Assembly (NCBI GenBank): GCA_051888795.1
Contig: JBJFCD010000243.1
Span: 1 to 32,230, forward strand
Origin: MD308 sp051888795
Lineage (GTDB): Bacteria > Bacillota > Clostridia > Lachnospirales > Lachnospiraceae
Reading direction: 5' to 3'
Length of the DNA stretch: 32,230 nt
Shown: piece by piece, positions 8,337-17,637 of the stretch
Layout of the letters: the number at the start of each line of letters is the position of its first letter
Numbering within the stretch: the stretch's first letter is position 1
The notes under the pieces: generated by a model
Seen by the model: only the letters and a program-made list of their open reading frames with translations
What the model was told of the DNA's origin: nothing
Database searches by the model: none
Translations under genes and position numbers: made by a program

Positions 8337-9302
8337 ATGCAAGCAACATTAATAGTTTCGTTAGATTTTGAATTATTTTGGGGAATGCAAGACTGCAGTA
8401 CCCTGGAAGAATATCAGGATCATGTGTTGGGTGGAAGAGAAGCCATTCCTAAATTATTAGATTTATTTCATAAACATGACATTCATGCAACATGGGCTAC
8501 AGTAGGATTTCAATTTGCACATTCTTTTGAAGAAGTTAAGCGTTATTTTCCGCTTGACAATTTACGCCCGAGTTATACGAATATGAAGTTGTCAACTTAT
8601 AATTGTTTTGCACATATTGGTGAAGATGAGCATACAGCTCCATGTTTTTATGCTCCGTCTATAATTGAAAAAATTGCTCAGTGCGACGGTCAGGAAATTG
8701 GCAGCCATACATTTTCGCACTATTACTGCCGAGAAGCAGGACAGACTACAGAACAGTTTAAAGCAGATATGGAAGCAGCGCAAAACATTGCTAAAGCAAA
8801 TGGGTACCATTTAACTTCTGTTGTGTTACCCAGGAATCAGTGTTCAGAAAAATATATCGAAGTGTTAAGAACGCTTGGCTTTACAGCCTACCGTGATGAA
8901 GAAAATGACTGGATTCATGAAAAAGTATCTTTTCGTCCTCTTATGAGGGTGCTTCGTTTGCTTGATGTATATTTTCCGATGACTGGAGCAGGCGGTTATG
9001 TGCCAAATAATGAAAATGGAATTGTCAATCTGGTAGGTTCTCGGATGTACAAGCCCTTTTTTAAGCCACTGGCATTTTTAGAAAAAACAAAAATTCGTCG
9101 AATCAAGAAGCAAATGCTTCATGCGGCAAGGAACGGATTGACCTTTCATTTATGGTGGCATCCTCATAATATTGGTGTCATGACAGGCTATCATTTGAAA
9201 CAGTTGGAAAAAATATTGTGCTATTATGATGAGCTGAAAGAAAAATATGGGATGCGTAGCTTGAATATGGGAGAAGCTGCGGAAGAAATCCTTAGTAGGT
9301 GA
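8337..9302 (+). CDS. NodB-like polysaccharide deacetylase, apparently cytoplasmic
   Basis: 321 residues. The NodB-homology pieces are visible: the first metal/catalytic Asp in SLDFE (D10), the His pair in SHTFSH (H124, H128), LPRNQ later, and a C-terminal HLWWHPHN segment carrying the last His. The family removes N- or O-acetyl groups from sugars in a divalent-metal-dependent way. There is no signal peptide or membrane anchor, unlike peptidoglycan deacetylases, so it probably acts inside the cell on a lipid-linked repeat unit or a nucleotide sugar. GGAGG is found eight bases upstream of the ATG. It sits between the EpsG-like gene and the FkbH-like gene, with only four bases to the latter. Confidence 0.85.
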   Translation: MQATLIVSLDFELFWGMQDCSTLEEYQDHVLGGREAIPKLLDLFHKHDIHATWATVGFQFAHSFEEVKRYFPLDNLRPSYTNMKLSTYNCFAHIGEDEHTAPCFYAPSIIEKIAQCDGQEIGSHTFSHYYCREAGQTTEQFKADMEAAQNIAKANGYHLTSVVLPRNQCSEKYIEVLRTLGFTAYRDEENDWIHEKVSFRPLMRVLRLLDVYFPMTGAGGYVPNNENGIVNLVGSRMYKPFFKPLAFLEKTKIRRIKKQMLHAARNGLTFHLWWHPHNIGVMTGYHLKQLEKILCYYDELKEKYGMRSLNMGEAAEEILSR

Positions 9303-9306
9303 GGGT

Positions 9307-11088
9307 ATGTATCAATTTTATTATGCGAATCAAAAACAAGAATACAGACAAAATACCTGTGTGGATCATATACGAAATCATTTTGAAATCACAGCTATCC
9401 GTCCAACAATGTGGGAAGAACACTGTCTGGAATGCTCTGCTCCACTCTGTTATCAAAATTGCTTGCACTACGTGGCAAGAAGTGATGGACGGTGTAAAAG
9501 ATTTGAAAATGGATTTTGGACTTTTCAGAGTGACAAGGCGTGTTGTGGACAGGGTGTACATATTAAATTTCGTAAATGGGCAAATATGATGACCATTATT
9601 TTTCCAGCCATGGTTTCACTGGATTCATATCAGAAGCTGTATGAAAAAAATCAGAAATTGGGAAATCGCCTGAAAACTGTAGCAGATAGCAAATTGCCGA
9701 CAAAAATCCGTTGGGAAATTATCCGCACAGAAGAGTACCTCCGTCGGAGAAAATTAAGGGCAATGGAAACCACAGAAAATATTCCTGATGCATTTGTTTT
9801 TCATGGGTTTAGTTATAATGAAGAGAGGTATAATCTTATTATCGAAATTTATGATGACCACACACCAGTGTATAAAACCGCTTTGGCTATTATTCCGGGA
9901 GAAAATTTATATGTACTGAACCGAGAGCAGCTTTCGCTGGAGTGTTGGACGGCCAATCATTTGGTGAAGGTATATCCGGAAAATGACATGGAAGCAGAGC
10001 TAGATCTTTTTTGGTGTGATTTTGTTTGCGGAAAAGCAGTTACTGCAGAGAAACCGGCAGACAAAGTAAAATGCGTTGTTTGGGATTTGGATAATACGGT
10101 TTGGGATGGAACATTGATTGAAACGGATGATCCGAAAACATTGAATCTAAAAACAGGCGTACTGGAAACCATTCAGGAATTGGATCGCCGTGGTATCATT
10201 CAATCTATTGCCAGTAAGAATGATATGGAAGTAGCATGGCCTGTTGTAGAGGACTTAGGAATTGCTGAGTATTTTCTTTATCCGCAAATCCATTGGAATG
10301 CAAAAAGTAGTTCTATGGAACAAATTGCAAAGTGTTTGAATATAGGAATAGATACGCTTGCTTTAATAGATGATTCTAGTTTTGAGCGAGAGCAGGTGAA
10401 AAGTGTGTGGCCTCAAATACGTGTTTTCGATGCTACAGAAGTACCACAATTATTAGAAAAGCCAGAAGTTACTGTGATGGTGACAGAGGAAAGTAAGAAT
10501 CGCCGTGCTATGTATCAGGCGGAAGAAAAAAGAAATCAATTGAAAAATAATGGAAATGCAGATACGATTGCTTTCCTGAAAAAATGTCATCTGCAAATTA
10601 AAATCTTTAAACCTGAAACAGAAACAGAAATTTTGCGTTGCTATGAATTGATTATACGAACGAATCAATTGAATATGTCTGGGAAAAAGTACAGCAAAGA
10701 AGAATTTGCGGAGGTGTTACAACGTCCTGAACATAAAAGTTTTGCATTTTCATGCTGGGATGATTTTGGTGAATATGGGATTGTAGGATTTGGACAGTAT
10801 CGAGTGAACGAAAAACAAATTATATTTACAGAATTTGCGATGAGTTGTCGAGTGGCAAGAAAGTATGTGGAAAGTGCATTATTTGCATTTTTATTAAAAT
10901 ATGAAAAATGTCAAAGTGGGAAATTTGCAATTTCTATAACTAAAAAAAATATTCTTCTTAGAAATACTCTAAAAGAGATAGGATTTTCAATAGAAAGTGA
11001 AACATCAGCTCGTGTTTGTTATCAATTCGGGAATAAATTGCTTCACTCAGAACTCGTCGAAGTGAAGGGGGATGGTAAAGATGACTGA
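9307..11088 (+). CDS. FkbH-like HAD-IIIC family protein with an N-terminal Cys-rich region
   Basis: 593 residues. The centre is a HAD-IIIC/FkbH domain: WDLDNTVWDG (259-268, catalytic D260 and D262), ASKND (302-306) and IDDSSFE (354-360). The last ~165 residues have the GNAT-like shape of FkbH C-termini (IIRTNQLNMSGKKYS). Known FkbH enzymes load a glyceryl unit from 1,3-bisphosphoglycerate on an acyl carrier protein; relatives in polysaccharide clusters may install glycerate or related acyl groups. The N-terminus is unusual: C40, C43, C48 and C52, then C63, C79 and C80, could bind metal or an Fe-S cluster. No separate carrier-protein gene is visible in the window. AGGTGAGGG precedes the ATG, and the gene overlaps the next by eight bases. 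Confidence 0.8.
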   Translation: MYQFYYANQKQEYRQNTCVDHIRNHFEITAIRPTMWEEHCLECSAPLCYQNCLHYVARSDGRCKRFENGFWTFQSDKACCGQGVHIKFRKWANMMTIIFPAMVSLDSYQKLYEKNQKLGNRLKTVADSKLPTKIRWEIIRTEEYLRRRKLRAMETTENIPDAFVFHGFSYNEERYNLIIEIYDDHTPVYKTALAIIPGENLYVLNREQLSLECWTANHLVKVYPENDMEAELDLFWCDFVCGKAVTAEKPADKVKCVVWDLDNTVWDGTLIETDDPKTLNLKTGVLETIQELDRRGIIQSIASKNDMEVAWPVVEDLGIAEYFLYPQIHWNAKSSSMEQIAKCLNIGIDTLALIDDSSFEREQVKSVWPQIRVFDATEVPQLLEKPEVTVMVTEESKNRRAMYQAEEKRNQLKNNGNADTIAFLKKCHLQIKIFKPETETEILRCYELIIRTNQLNMSGKKYSKEEFAEVLQRPEHKSFAFSCWDDFGEYGIVGFGQYRVNEKQIIFTEFAMSCRVARKYVESALFAFLLKYEKCQSGKFAISITKKNILLRNTLKEIGFSIESETSARVCYQFGNKLLHSELVEVKGDGKDD

Positions 11089-11914
11089 TAAAATATCTGT
11101 TATTATGGCATGTTATAACTGTTCCCGAACCTTAAAAAAGGCAATAGATTCTATTTTAGCGCAAACATATACAAATTGGGTTATGATTTGTTGTGACGAT
11201 GGATCAAAAGATAATACTTTGAGCATATTGAGGGGCTATCAATTACAATATCCTGACAAATTTATCATTATTCAAAATGAAGAAAATCGAAAATTGCCAT
11301 ATTCTTTGAATCATTGTTTGGAATATGTGGATACTGAATTGGTTGCCAGAATGGATGCAGATGACTGGTCTATGCCGGATCGTTTCGAGAAACAAGTGGC
11401 TTTTTTGAAAGAACATCCGGAATTCGATTTGGTTGGAACGGGTATTCAAGTTTCTACGGGCAATGAGATTTTAACAACAATTGTTCAGCCAGTAGTACCG
11501 GTGCCTGAGGATATGTTACATTGTAATTGCTTTTCACATGCAACAATTATGACATACAAACGAGTTTATGATGCATTGCAGGGTTATTCGCTGGATCCCA
11601 ATGTTGAGAGATGTGAAGATTTAGATTTGTGGTCACGATTTTTTGTTGCAGGTTTTCAAGGGTATAACTTGCCGGATGAGTTGTATGTTATATTAGAAGA
11701 TGAAAATGCAGTTTATCGTCGTGATTTAAGAAATAGGATAAATACAGCTAAGACATTGAGTGCTGCATTTAAAAGAATGGATCTTCATGGAGTTGCTTGT
11801 TTTAAAAAGGCATATTTTCAAATATTAACTTATTTTATTCCAATGGGAATTTATAAAAAACTTCATGTCTGGAAAATGACACAGAGAACTAGGAAAAATA
11901 GTGAGATAAAATGA
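11081..11914 (+). CDS. GT2 family glycosyltransferase
   Basis: 277 residues from the chosen ATG. A GT-A fold GT2 enzyme: ISVIMACYN at the N-terminus, CDDGSKDNT (nucleotide-binding Asp), and the metal-binding RMDADDWSMP (DxD-type). The C-terminal EDLDLWSRF matches the acceptor-side ED motif. It should add one sugar of the repeat unit from a nucleotide sugar at the cytoplasmic membrane face. An earlier in-frame ATG at 11072 touches the GGGGG ribosome site, so the ATG at 11081, nine bases after it, is preferred. It overlaps the FkbH-like gene by eight bases and the next gene by four (ATGA), which indicates coupled translation. Confidence 0.88.
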   Translation: MTDKISVIMACYNCSRTLKKAIDSILAQTYTNWVMICCDDGSKDNTLSILRGYQLQYPDKFIIIQNEENRKLPYSLNHCLEYVDTELVARMDADDWSMPDRFEKQVAFLKEHPEFDLVGTGIQVSTGNEILTTIVQPVVPVPEDMLHCNCFSHATIMTYKRVYDALQGYSLDPNVERCEDLDLWSRFFVAGFQGYNLPDELYVILEDENAVYRRDLRNRINTAKTLSAAFKRMDLHGVACFKKAYFQILTYFIPMGIYKKLHVWKMTQRTRKNSEIK

Positions 11915-13026
11915 AAAAAGTATTATTTTTGATTCATGACTTGGGGCAAGGTGGGGCAGAGAAAGTCCTTGTAAACTTGGTTAATAATATGGATCGTAGT
12001 AAATTTGATATATCTGTTACGGTATTATTTGGTGGCGGTGTTAACGAACAGTTTTTGAAGCCGGATATTCATTTTCGGGCAATTTGGCCAAAAGAAGTAT
12101 CTGGAAACAGTAAGTTGATGAAATTATTATCGCCTCAGCAATTACATAGAATATGTGTGAGAGAACACTATGATATAGAGATTTCTTATTTGGAGGGACC
12201 GGCTGCCAGAGTGGTTAGCGGCTGTATTCAGGAAAACACTAAGTTGGTTTCTTGGATTCATGTAGAACAACACACGTTGGATAAATTGTCAAGTTCATTT
12301 CGGTCTAAAAAGGAAGTTAGAGAGTGTTATAATCGTTTTGATCAAGTGGTCTGCGTATCTCAATATGTAAAAGATGACTTTTGCCAAATTCTGGATTACC
12401 AGAAACCTTGCTGTGTTCTTTATAATACTGTGGAATCTGAAAAGATTTTAGATGCTGCTGATGATGAGGCTCCAGAATTGGTGGATGATGGAAAGGTTCG
12501 TTTGGTTACCGTAGGTACATTAAAAAAGTCCAAAGGATATATGCGTTTGTTAAAAATTATAAAGCGTTTGTGCGATGAAAAGTATGCTATTCATCTTTAT
12601 GTTTTAGGGACTGGTCCTTTACAACAAGAAATAGAGGATTATATCAAAAAAAATAAACTTGGTGGTTCGGTAACTCTTCTAGGATATCAGACAAATCCTT
12701 ATAAATATGTGAAAAAATGTGATTTGTTTGTTTGTTCAAGTTTTGCAGAAGGATTTTCTACTGCAACGACAGAATCTTTAATTATAGGGACACCGGTTTG
12801 TACTGTTGAGGTTTCTGGAATGAAGGAGATGTTAGGAGAGCAAAATGAATATGGCATAGTTACAGAAAATGATGAAGAAGCTCTTTTTATAGGAATTAAA
12901 CAATTTCTGGATAACCCAGAATTATTAGCCCATTATCGATATCAAGCAGAGATGAGAGGGAAATTATTTAGTACAACTGAAACTGTAAAAGCGGTTGAAG
13001 ATAAATTGGAAGGGTTGATTAGATAA
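11911..13026 (+). CDS. GT4 family glycosyltransferase
   Basis: 371 residues, GT-B fold. The N-terminus LFLIHDLGQGGAEKV carries the GGAE motif of GT4 enzymes, and the C-terminal domain has VTVGTLKKSKGY and the E-x7-E motif in AEGFSTATTESL, which binds the donor nucleotide sugar. Donor and acceptor cannot be read from sequence; it is a retaining transferase by family. The ATG overlaps the stop of the previous gene (ATGA), and the DUF1919 gene starts one base after its stop. Confidence 0.9.
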   Translation: MKKVLFLIHDLGQGGAEKVLVNLVNNMDRSKFDISVTVLFGGGVNEQFLKPDIHFRAIWPKEVSGNSKLMKLLSPQQLHRICVREHYDIEISYLEGPAARVVSGCIQENTKLVSWIHVEQHTLDKLSSSFRSKKEVRECYNRFDQVVCVSQYVKDDFCQILDYQKPCCVLYNTVESEKILDAADDEAPELVDDGKVRLVTVGTLKKSKGYMRLLKIIKRLCDEKYAIHLYVLGTGPLQQEIEDYIKKNKLGGSVTLLGYQTNPYKYVKKCDLFVCSSFAEGFSTATTESLIIGTPVCTVEVSGMKEMLGEQNEYGIVTENDEEALFIGIKQFLDNPELLAHYRYQAEMRGKLFSTTETVKAVEDKLEGLIR

Positions 13027-13027
13027 T

Positions 13028-13699
13028 ATGGAAATTGGTGAATTAAAAAATAAAGTTGAACAATATAACCCCTTAGCAAGACATCGCAGATCGAAAATGC
13101 AGTCGGAACTTAGAAATCGGGATATAACTTTTTTAACACCAAACTGTTTGGGGGGGATTCTTTTTCATGACTTAGGACTTCAGTTTAAGTCGCCTACCAT
13201 AAATTTGATGATGACACAATCGGACTTTGTTAAGTTTGTTTTAAACTTAGACGAATATCTTTCTAAAGAGTTGGTATTTTTTAAAAGTGACAAATATTCT
13301 TGTCCATGTGCAATGTTAGGAGATGTTTTTATTGTTTTTACACACTATCTGTCGGAAAAGGATGCTGAAATAAAATGGAAAGAACGTTCTAAAAGGATAA
13401 ACAAAGATAATTTGTTTGTATTTTGTGAGGAACGAGATGGGATTTTAGAAAATGAAATTAGATCTTTAGGTAAACTTAGTATACGTGGATTAGTTGTTTT
13501 TACGGCAAAAAAATATAAAGATATTCCCTATGCTTTGCATATTCCTAAATATAGTACTGAAGAAGAAGTGGGGAATATTCTAGCAAGAAAAAGTTACTTT
13601 GATGGTAGTAGAGAATATGAAAGATATTTTGATTTTGTTAAGTGGTTTAATGAGGCAAATGGTGGAGATTATAATATATCAAATTACTCAAAAATATGA
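13028..13699 (+). CDS. DUF1919 family protein (exopolysaccharide-locus protein)
   Basis: 223 residues, soluble. The stretch TPNCLGGILFHDLGLQFKSPT followed by NL (about residues 36-58) is typical of DUF1919 proteins, which are found in capsule and exopolysaccharide clusters but lack a firmly assigned function. A glycosyl- or phosphotransferase-like role is often supposed and not shown here. There are no membrane segments or signal peptide. Its start lies one base after the GT4 stop, suggesting translational coupling rather than its own strong ribosome site. Confidence 0.8.
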   Translation: MEIGELKNKVEQYNPLARHRRSKMQSELRNRDITFLTPNCLGGILFHDLGLQFKSPTINLMMTQSDFVKFVLNLDEYLSKELVFFKSDKYSCPCAMLGDVFIVFTHYLSEKDAEIKWKERSKRINKDNLFVFCEERDGILENEIRSLGKLSIRGLVVFTAKKYKDIPYALHIPKYSTEEEVGNILARKSYFDGSREYERYFDFVKWFNEANGGDYNISNYSKI

Positions 13700-13744
13700 A
13701 AAACAATAAATTTAAAAAGAATTATGTGTTTAGTGTGAGGAAAG

Positions 13745-14287
13745 ATGAATTTTTTAAAAGAGTTTGTTTATCGTTTAAGAGGTGAATATACAACAGAGAA
13801 ACTTATTTCTATGGGAATGACTGTTGGAATAAATTTTAAAAGACTAAATGGGGTTATTCTTGATCCGGGGCATTGTTGGTTGATAGAAATTGGTGATAAT
13901 GTTACCATGGCTCCGCGTGTTCATATTTTGTGCCATGATGCAAGTACAAAGTTGTTTTTGGGTTATACCAAAATAGGTAGGGTTATTATTGGAAACAATG
14001 TTTTTATTGGTGCAGAGTCAGTAGTCCTTCCGGGGGTAAAGATTGGCTCCAATGTGATAATTGGGGCTAATTCGACTGTTACACATGATATACCTGATAA
14101 TTCTGTTGCGGTGGGGTCGCCTGCACGAGTTATTTGTTCGTTAGAAGAATATCTTGAAAAAGAAAAAAAACGAATGAATGTTGCACCTTGTTACGGCGAG
14201 GAATATACATTGCGTTTACATGTATCTATGGAAAAAAGGATGAAACAGAAAAAGGAACTAGAAAGAAAGATAGGATATATAGATTAA
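13745..14287 (+). CDS. Hexapeptide-repeat (left-handed beta-helix) O-acyltransferase
   Basis: 180 residues. From about residue 45 to 130 there are hexapeptide repeats ([LIV]-G-x-x type: IEIGDNVTM, IGRVIIGNNVFIG, VKIGSNVIIGANSTV), ending in VAVGSPARV, the usual close of the CatB/maltose-acetyltransferase group. HDAST near residue 74 carries the likely catalytic His. Such enzymes transfer acetyl or another acyl group from acyl-CoA to a sugar hydroxyl. The last ~45 residues form a charged helix beyond the repeats. GTGAGG precedes the ATG. It follows 45 non-coding bases after DUF1919, and its stop shares a base with the next start. Confidence 0.88.
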   Translation: MNFLKEFVYRLRGEYTTEKLISMGMTVGINFKRLNGVILDPGHCWLIEIGDNVTMAPRVHILCHDASTKLFLGYTKIGRVIIGNNVFIGAESVVLPGVKIGSNVIIGANSTVTHDIPDNSVAVGSPARVICSLEEYLEKEKKRMNVAPCYGEEYTLRLHVSMEKRMKQKKELERKIGYID

Positions 14288-15303
14288 TGAGAATGAATAT
14301 AAAAATCAGTATTGTGATTCCGGTATATAATGTTTGTAATCAGATTTCTAAGTGTATTGATAGTGTAGTTAGTCAAACGTGGTCTAACCTTGAGATTATT
14401 ATTGTAGATGATGGTTCTATAGATAATACTTTATCTATAGCAGAAGCCTATGCGGAATCTGATAATCGGATACATATTATACATAAGGAAAATGGAGGTG
14501 TTACATCAGCACGATTGGCTGGAGTGGATGTAGCAACAGGAGATTATATTGGGTTTGTAGATGGTGATGATTATATTGAGCCTGAGATGTATGAAACTCT
14601 TTTGAAGAATGCTTTAGATTTTAATGCGGATATTTCTCATTGTGGGTATCAAATGGTTTTTTCTAACCGTGTTGTTTATTATTATGATACAAAGCGTATG
14701 GTGAAACAAGATAGAATAACCGGTCTCAGAGATTTATTAGAGGGTTTATTTATTGAGCCGGGTCTATGGAACAAGTTGTTTCATAGAAAATTATTTCAGC
14801 GTATGATGAGAGAAAAATTAATGGATACAAATATTAAGATGAATGAAGATTTGTTGATGAATTATTTTTTGTTTCGTGAAGCAAATCTTTCGATTTATGA
14901 AGATATTTGTCCCTATCACTATTTAGTAAATAAAGATTATTCTTCGAGTTCTAATATTACGGAAAGCAGGCTTTTGGACCCTATTAGAGTTTCAAAAATT
15001 CTTTTGAACGAGATAGGTGATAATGAAGAACTTTATCCGATTGTTTATAGTAGATATATACGGCAATTAATTGGAATTTATACCATGGAAGCAAGGGATA
15101 ATCCCCAATTAATAGAGCCTAACCGCAAAAAGGCTAAGATTGAACTTCGGAAACAGTTAACAACAATTATTAGTGAAAAGAATCTTAGTAAACAGTTTAA
15201 GACATTGTCTTTTTGTGCAGCATGTATGCCTTGGATGTATCGAAAGATACATGAGGTTTATGGGAAAATTAAAGGATACGACAAGATATATAAGGATTCT
15301 TGA
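14287..15303 (+). CDS. GT2 family glycosyltransferase
   Basis: 338 residues from the chosen start. GT-A fold: ISIVIPVYNVCNQISKC, the Asp-containing IIVDDGSIDNT, HKENGGVTSAR and the metal site VDGDDYIEPEM. The frame is open upstream into the acyltransferase gene, but only the ATG at 14287 gives the family's normal N-terminus; it overlaps the previous stop (TAATG). An ATG at 14293 is a possible alternative. It resembles the next gene in architecture, so the two may be an old duplication with different specificity. It should extend the lipid-linked repeat unit. Confidence 0.88.
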   Translation: MRMNIKISIVIPVYNVCNQISKCIDSVVSQTWSNLEIIIVDDGSIDNTLSIAEAYAESDNRIHIIHKENGGVTSARLAGVDVATGDYIGFVDGDDYIEPEMYETLLKNALDFNADISHCGYQMVFSNRVVYYYDTKRMVKQDRITGLRDLLEGLFIEPGLWNKLFHRKLFQRMMREKLMDTNIKMNEDLLMNYFLFREANLSIYEDICPYHYLVNKDYSSSSNITESRLLDPIRVSKILLNEIGDNEELYPIVYSRYIRQLIGIYTMEARDNPQLIEPNRKKAKIELRKQLTTIISEKNLSKQFKTLSFCAACMPWMYRKIHEVYGKIKGYDKIYKDS

Positions 15304-15316
15304 TTGAGGTAGCATT

Positions 15317-16279
15317 ATGAATTTGCTTAGTATAATTGTGCCTGTGTTTAAAACTGAAAAGTATTTGAACTGTTGTATTCAATCAATTTTGAATCAGACT
15401 TATCGGAATTTAGAAGTTATTCTTGTAGACGATGGTTCACCGGATAAGTGTGGAAAGATATGTGATGAGTGGGTTAAAAAGGATTCAAGAGTTAGAGCCA
15501 TTCATGTTCAAAATGGTGGTGCAGGTAAAGCGCGCAATATAGGCATTGCGGCTTCTAAGGGGGATTATGTTTCCTTTGTGGACAGCGATGATTTCTTATC
15601 TTTACAAATGTATGAAAGAATGATCTACGCATTCGAGTCAGATGTTGATATTGTAGAATGTGATTATGAGATTTTGGGATCAAAAGAAATGAACTTTAAG
15701 ATATTAGGTGGTAGTAGAAAGTTCACAGCCGAAGAGGCTATGCGAGAGAATATACATGATCATTTTTTTAAACAAGTGATTTGGAACAAGATATATCGTA
15801 GAAATGTCATTGAAGGAGTTTGGTTTCCTGAGGGGAAATTAATTGATGATGAATTTTGGACATATAAAGTAATTGGAAGGGCAAAGAAATTAATTCACCT
15901 TAATGATTGTCTTTATGCATATCGGCAACAGGAAAATTCAGTTATGCATGCTTCTTTTTCTTTAAACAGATTACAAGCGATTGAGGCAAAAATGAGTAAA
16001 TTAGAATATATAGATGAAAAGTTTCCTAGTCTTTATTTTGAAGCTCACCAGAATTTATGGCTTTCGTGCTTATATTTTGGACAAATGTCGATTAAATATT
16101 TACCTATTCAAGAGAGAAATCTGGCTTTAAAGATACTTGAGAATTCTATAGAAAAATACCCTTTAGCAAAGGGAGAAATTAAACTTTTGCCATTAAAACA
16201 TAAATTATGGGGATGGTTAACAAGATTTTCATTAACTTTTACTTGTAGAGTTCGAAATATTCTAAATATTGGATTTTGA
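15317..16279 (+). CDS. GT2 family glycosyltransferase
   Basis: 320 residues. GT-A fold with LLSIIVPVFKTEKYL, ILVDDGSPDKCG, the HVQNGGAGKARN segment and the metal-binding FVDSDDFLSL. This pattern (DDGSPDxCGxICDEW, NGGxxxARN) is that of the common capsular GT2 group that includes galactosyl- and glucosyltransferases; specificity cannot be deduced. GAGG occurs about eight bases upstream of the ATG. It begins 13 bases after the preceding GT2 gene. Confidence 0.88.
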   Translation: MNLLSIIVPVFKTEKYLNCCIQSILNQTYRNLEVILVDDGSPDKCGKICDEWVKKDSRVRAIHVQNGGAGKARNIGIAASKGDYVSFVDSDDFLSLQMYERMIYAFESDVDIVECDYEILGSKEMNFKILGGSRKFTAEEAMRENIHDHFFKQVIWNKIYRRNVIEGVWFPEGKLIDDEFWTYKVIGRAKKLIHLNDCLYAYRQQENSVMHASFSLNRLQAIEAKMSKLEYIDEKFPSLYFEAHQNLWLSCLYFGQMSIKYLPIQERNLALKILENSIEKYPLAKGEIKLLPLKHKLWGWLTRFSLTFTCRVRNILNIGF

Positions 16280-16300
16280 TAAAAGCAAGGAGGCAGTTTT

Positions 16301-17620
16301 ATGTCATTGTATAAAAGATTAATAGAAAAAAAAGAAAAACTTGCATTGGTTGGTTTAGGATATGTAGGTATGCCAATTGCTGTTTCTTTTGCTAGAAAAG
16401 TAGATGTTATTGGCTTTGACTCTAATAAAACCAAAATAGATTTGTATCAATCTGGTATTGATCCTACGCATGAGGTGGGAGATGAGGCAATTAAAGAAAC
16501 ATCTGTAGAATTTACTTCAGATTCCGAAATGCTGCAGCAAGCGAAGTTTATTATTGTAGCTGTCCCAACGCCCGTAAATCAAGATAAAACTCCTGATTTA
16601 GCCCCCGTTGTTGGAGCAAGTGAAATTGTTGGACGTAATTTGACTAAAGGTGCTATTGTTGTGTACGAGTCTACAGTTTATCCGGGTGTCACAGAAGATA
16701 TTTGCATTCCTATTTTGGAGAAAGAATCTGGCTTAAAATGTGGAGAAGATTTTAAGGTGGGGTATTCACCTGAGCGTATTAATCCGGGAGATAAGGTTCA
16801 TAGATTAGAAAATATAACAAAGATTGTATCAGGTATTGATGGAGAGGCTTTGAAAGAAATAAAAAACATTTACGATTTAGTAATTGAAGTTGGTACATAT
16901 CCAGTTTCGACAATAAAAACTGCTGAAGCTATTAAAGTGGTAGAGAATAGTCAACGGGATATTAATATTGCATTTATGAATGAATTGGCAATGGTTTTTG
17001 ATCGAATGGGAATTGACACTAATGAAGTTGTTGATGGAATGAATACGAAATGGAATGCGCTAGGTTTTCGTCCTGGATTAGTCGGAGGTCATTGTATTGG
17101 TGTTGATCCATATTATTTTGTTTACGAGGCTGAAAAGCTTGGCTACCACAGTCAAATTATCGCGGCTGGTAGAAAGGTTAATGACGGAATGGGTGCATTT
17201 GTCGCTGATGCTGCAATTAAGCAACTGATTTTGGCGGAAAAAACTCCTAAAACATCTAAAGTTGTAGTTTTAGGCCTGACATTTAAAGAAAATTGTCCGG
17301 ATACTAGAAATTCAAAAGTTGAAGATATTATTTTGCGATTGGAAGAATATGGTATACATCCTCTAGTTGTAGATCCTTGGGCGAGTGAAACAGATGCGAA
17401 AAAAGAGTATAACGTTGAACTGACTGCGTTGACGGATATACACGATGCAGATTGTGTTATTTTGGCTGTTGTTCACAATGAATTTGAAAATATGTCTATA
17501 TCCGATCTTAATGAGCTTTTTGGAAATAAAGCGAATGGAAAAAAGATACTTATTGATGTTAAGGGTGTGTTTTCTAAAGAAGAAGCCCAAAAATATGGTA
17601 TATGTAGTTGGAGATTGTAA
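16301..17620 (+). CDS. UDP-N-acetylhexosamine 6-dehydrogenase (TviB/WbpO/WbpA type)
   Basis: 439 residues, the usual length of nucleotide-sugar dehydrogenases. Visible features are the NAD site GLGYVG (18-23), YESTVYPG (122-129), VKVVENSQRDINIAFMNE-type central helix (about 211-229), the catalytic Cys in GGHCIGVDPYY (C265) and the C-terminal UDP-binding KENCPDTRNSK. The NSQRD and GHCIGVDPYY signatures point to the UDP-GlcNAc/UDP-GalNAc (TviB-like) branch rather than UDP-glucose dehydrogenase. It would make a UDP-HexNAc-uronate, giving the polymer negative charge. A strong AAGGAGG site lies six bases before the ATG. Confidence 0.9.
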   Translation: MSLYKRLIEKKEKLALVGLGYVGMPIAVSFARKVDVIGFDSNKTKIDLYQSGIDPTHEVGDEAIKETSVEFTSDSEMLQQAKFIIVAVPTPVNQDKTPDLAPVVGASEIVGRNLTKGAIVVYESTVYPGVTEDICIPILEKESGLKCGEDFKVGYSPERINPGDKVHRLENITKIVSGIDGEALKEIKNIYDLVIEVGTYPVSTIKTAEAIKVVENSQRDINIAFMNELAMVFDRMGIDTNEVVDGMNTKWNALGFRPGLVGGHCIGVDPYYFVYEAEKLGYHSQIIAAGRKVNDGMGAFVADAAIKQLILAEKTPKTSKVVVLGLTFKENCPDTRNSKVEDIILRLEEYGIHPLVVDPWASETDAKKEYNVELTALTDIHDADCVILAVVHNEFENMSISDLNELFGNKANGKKILIDVKGVFSKEEAQKYGICSWRL

Positions 17621-17637
17621 AAATAGAAGAGGTAACT

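Noticed and set aside
11072..11080. Earlier ATG for the GT2 gene at 11,081
   Set aside because: It directly touches the GGGGG ribosome site, leaving no room for initiation, and adds residues before the conserved N-terminus.
14188..14286. Upstream extension of the GT2 gene into the acyltransferase gene
   Set aside because: It lies fully inside the previous coding region and adds 33 residues absent from the normal GT2 N-terminus.
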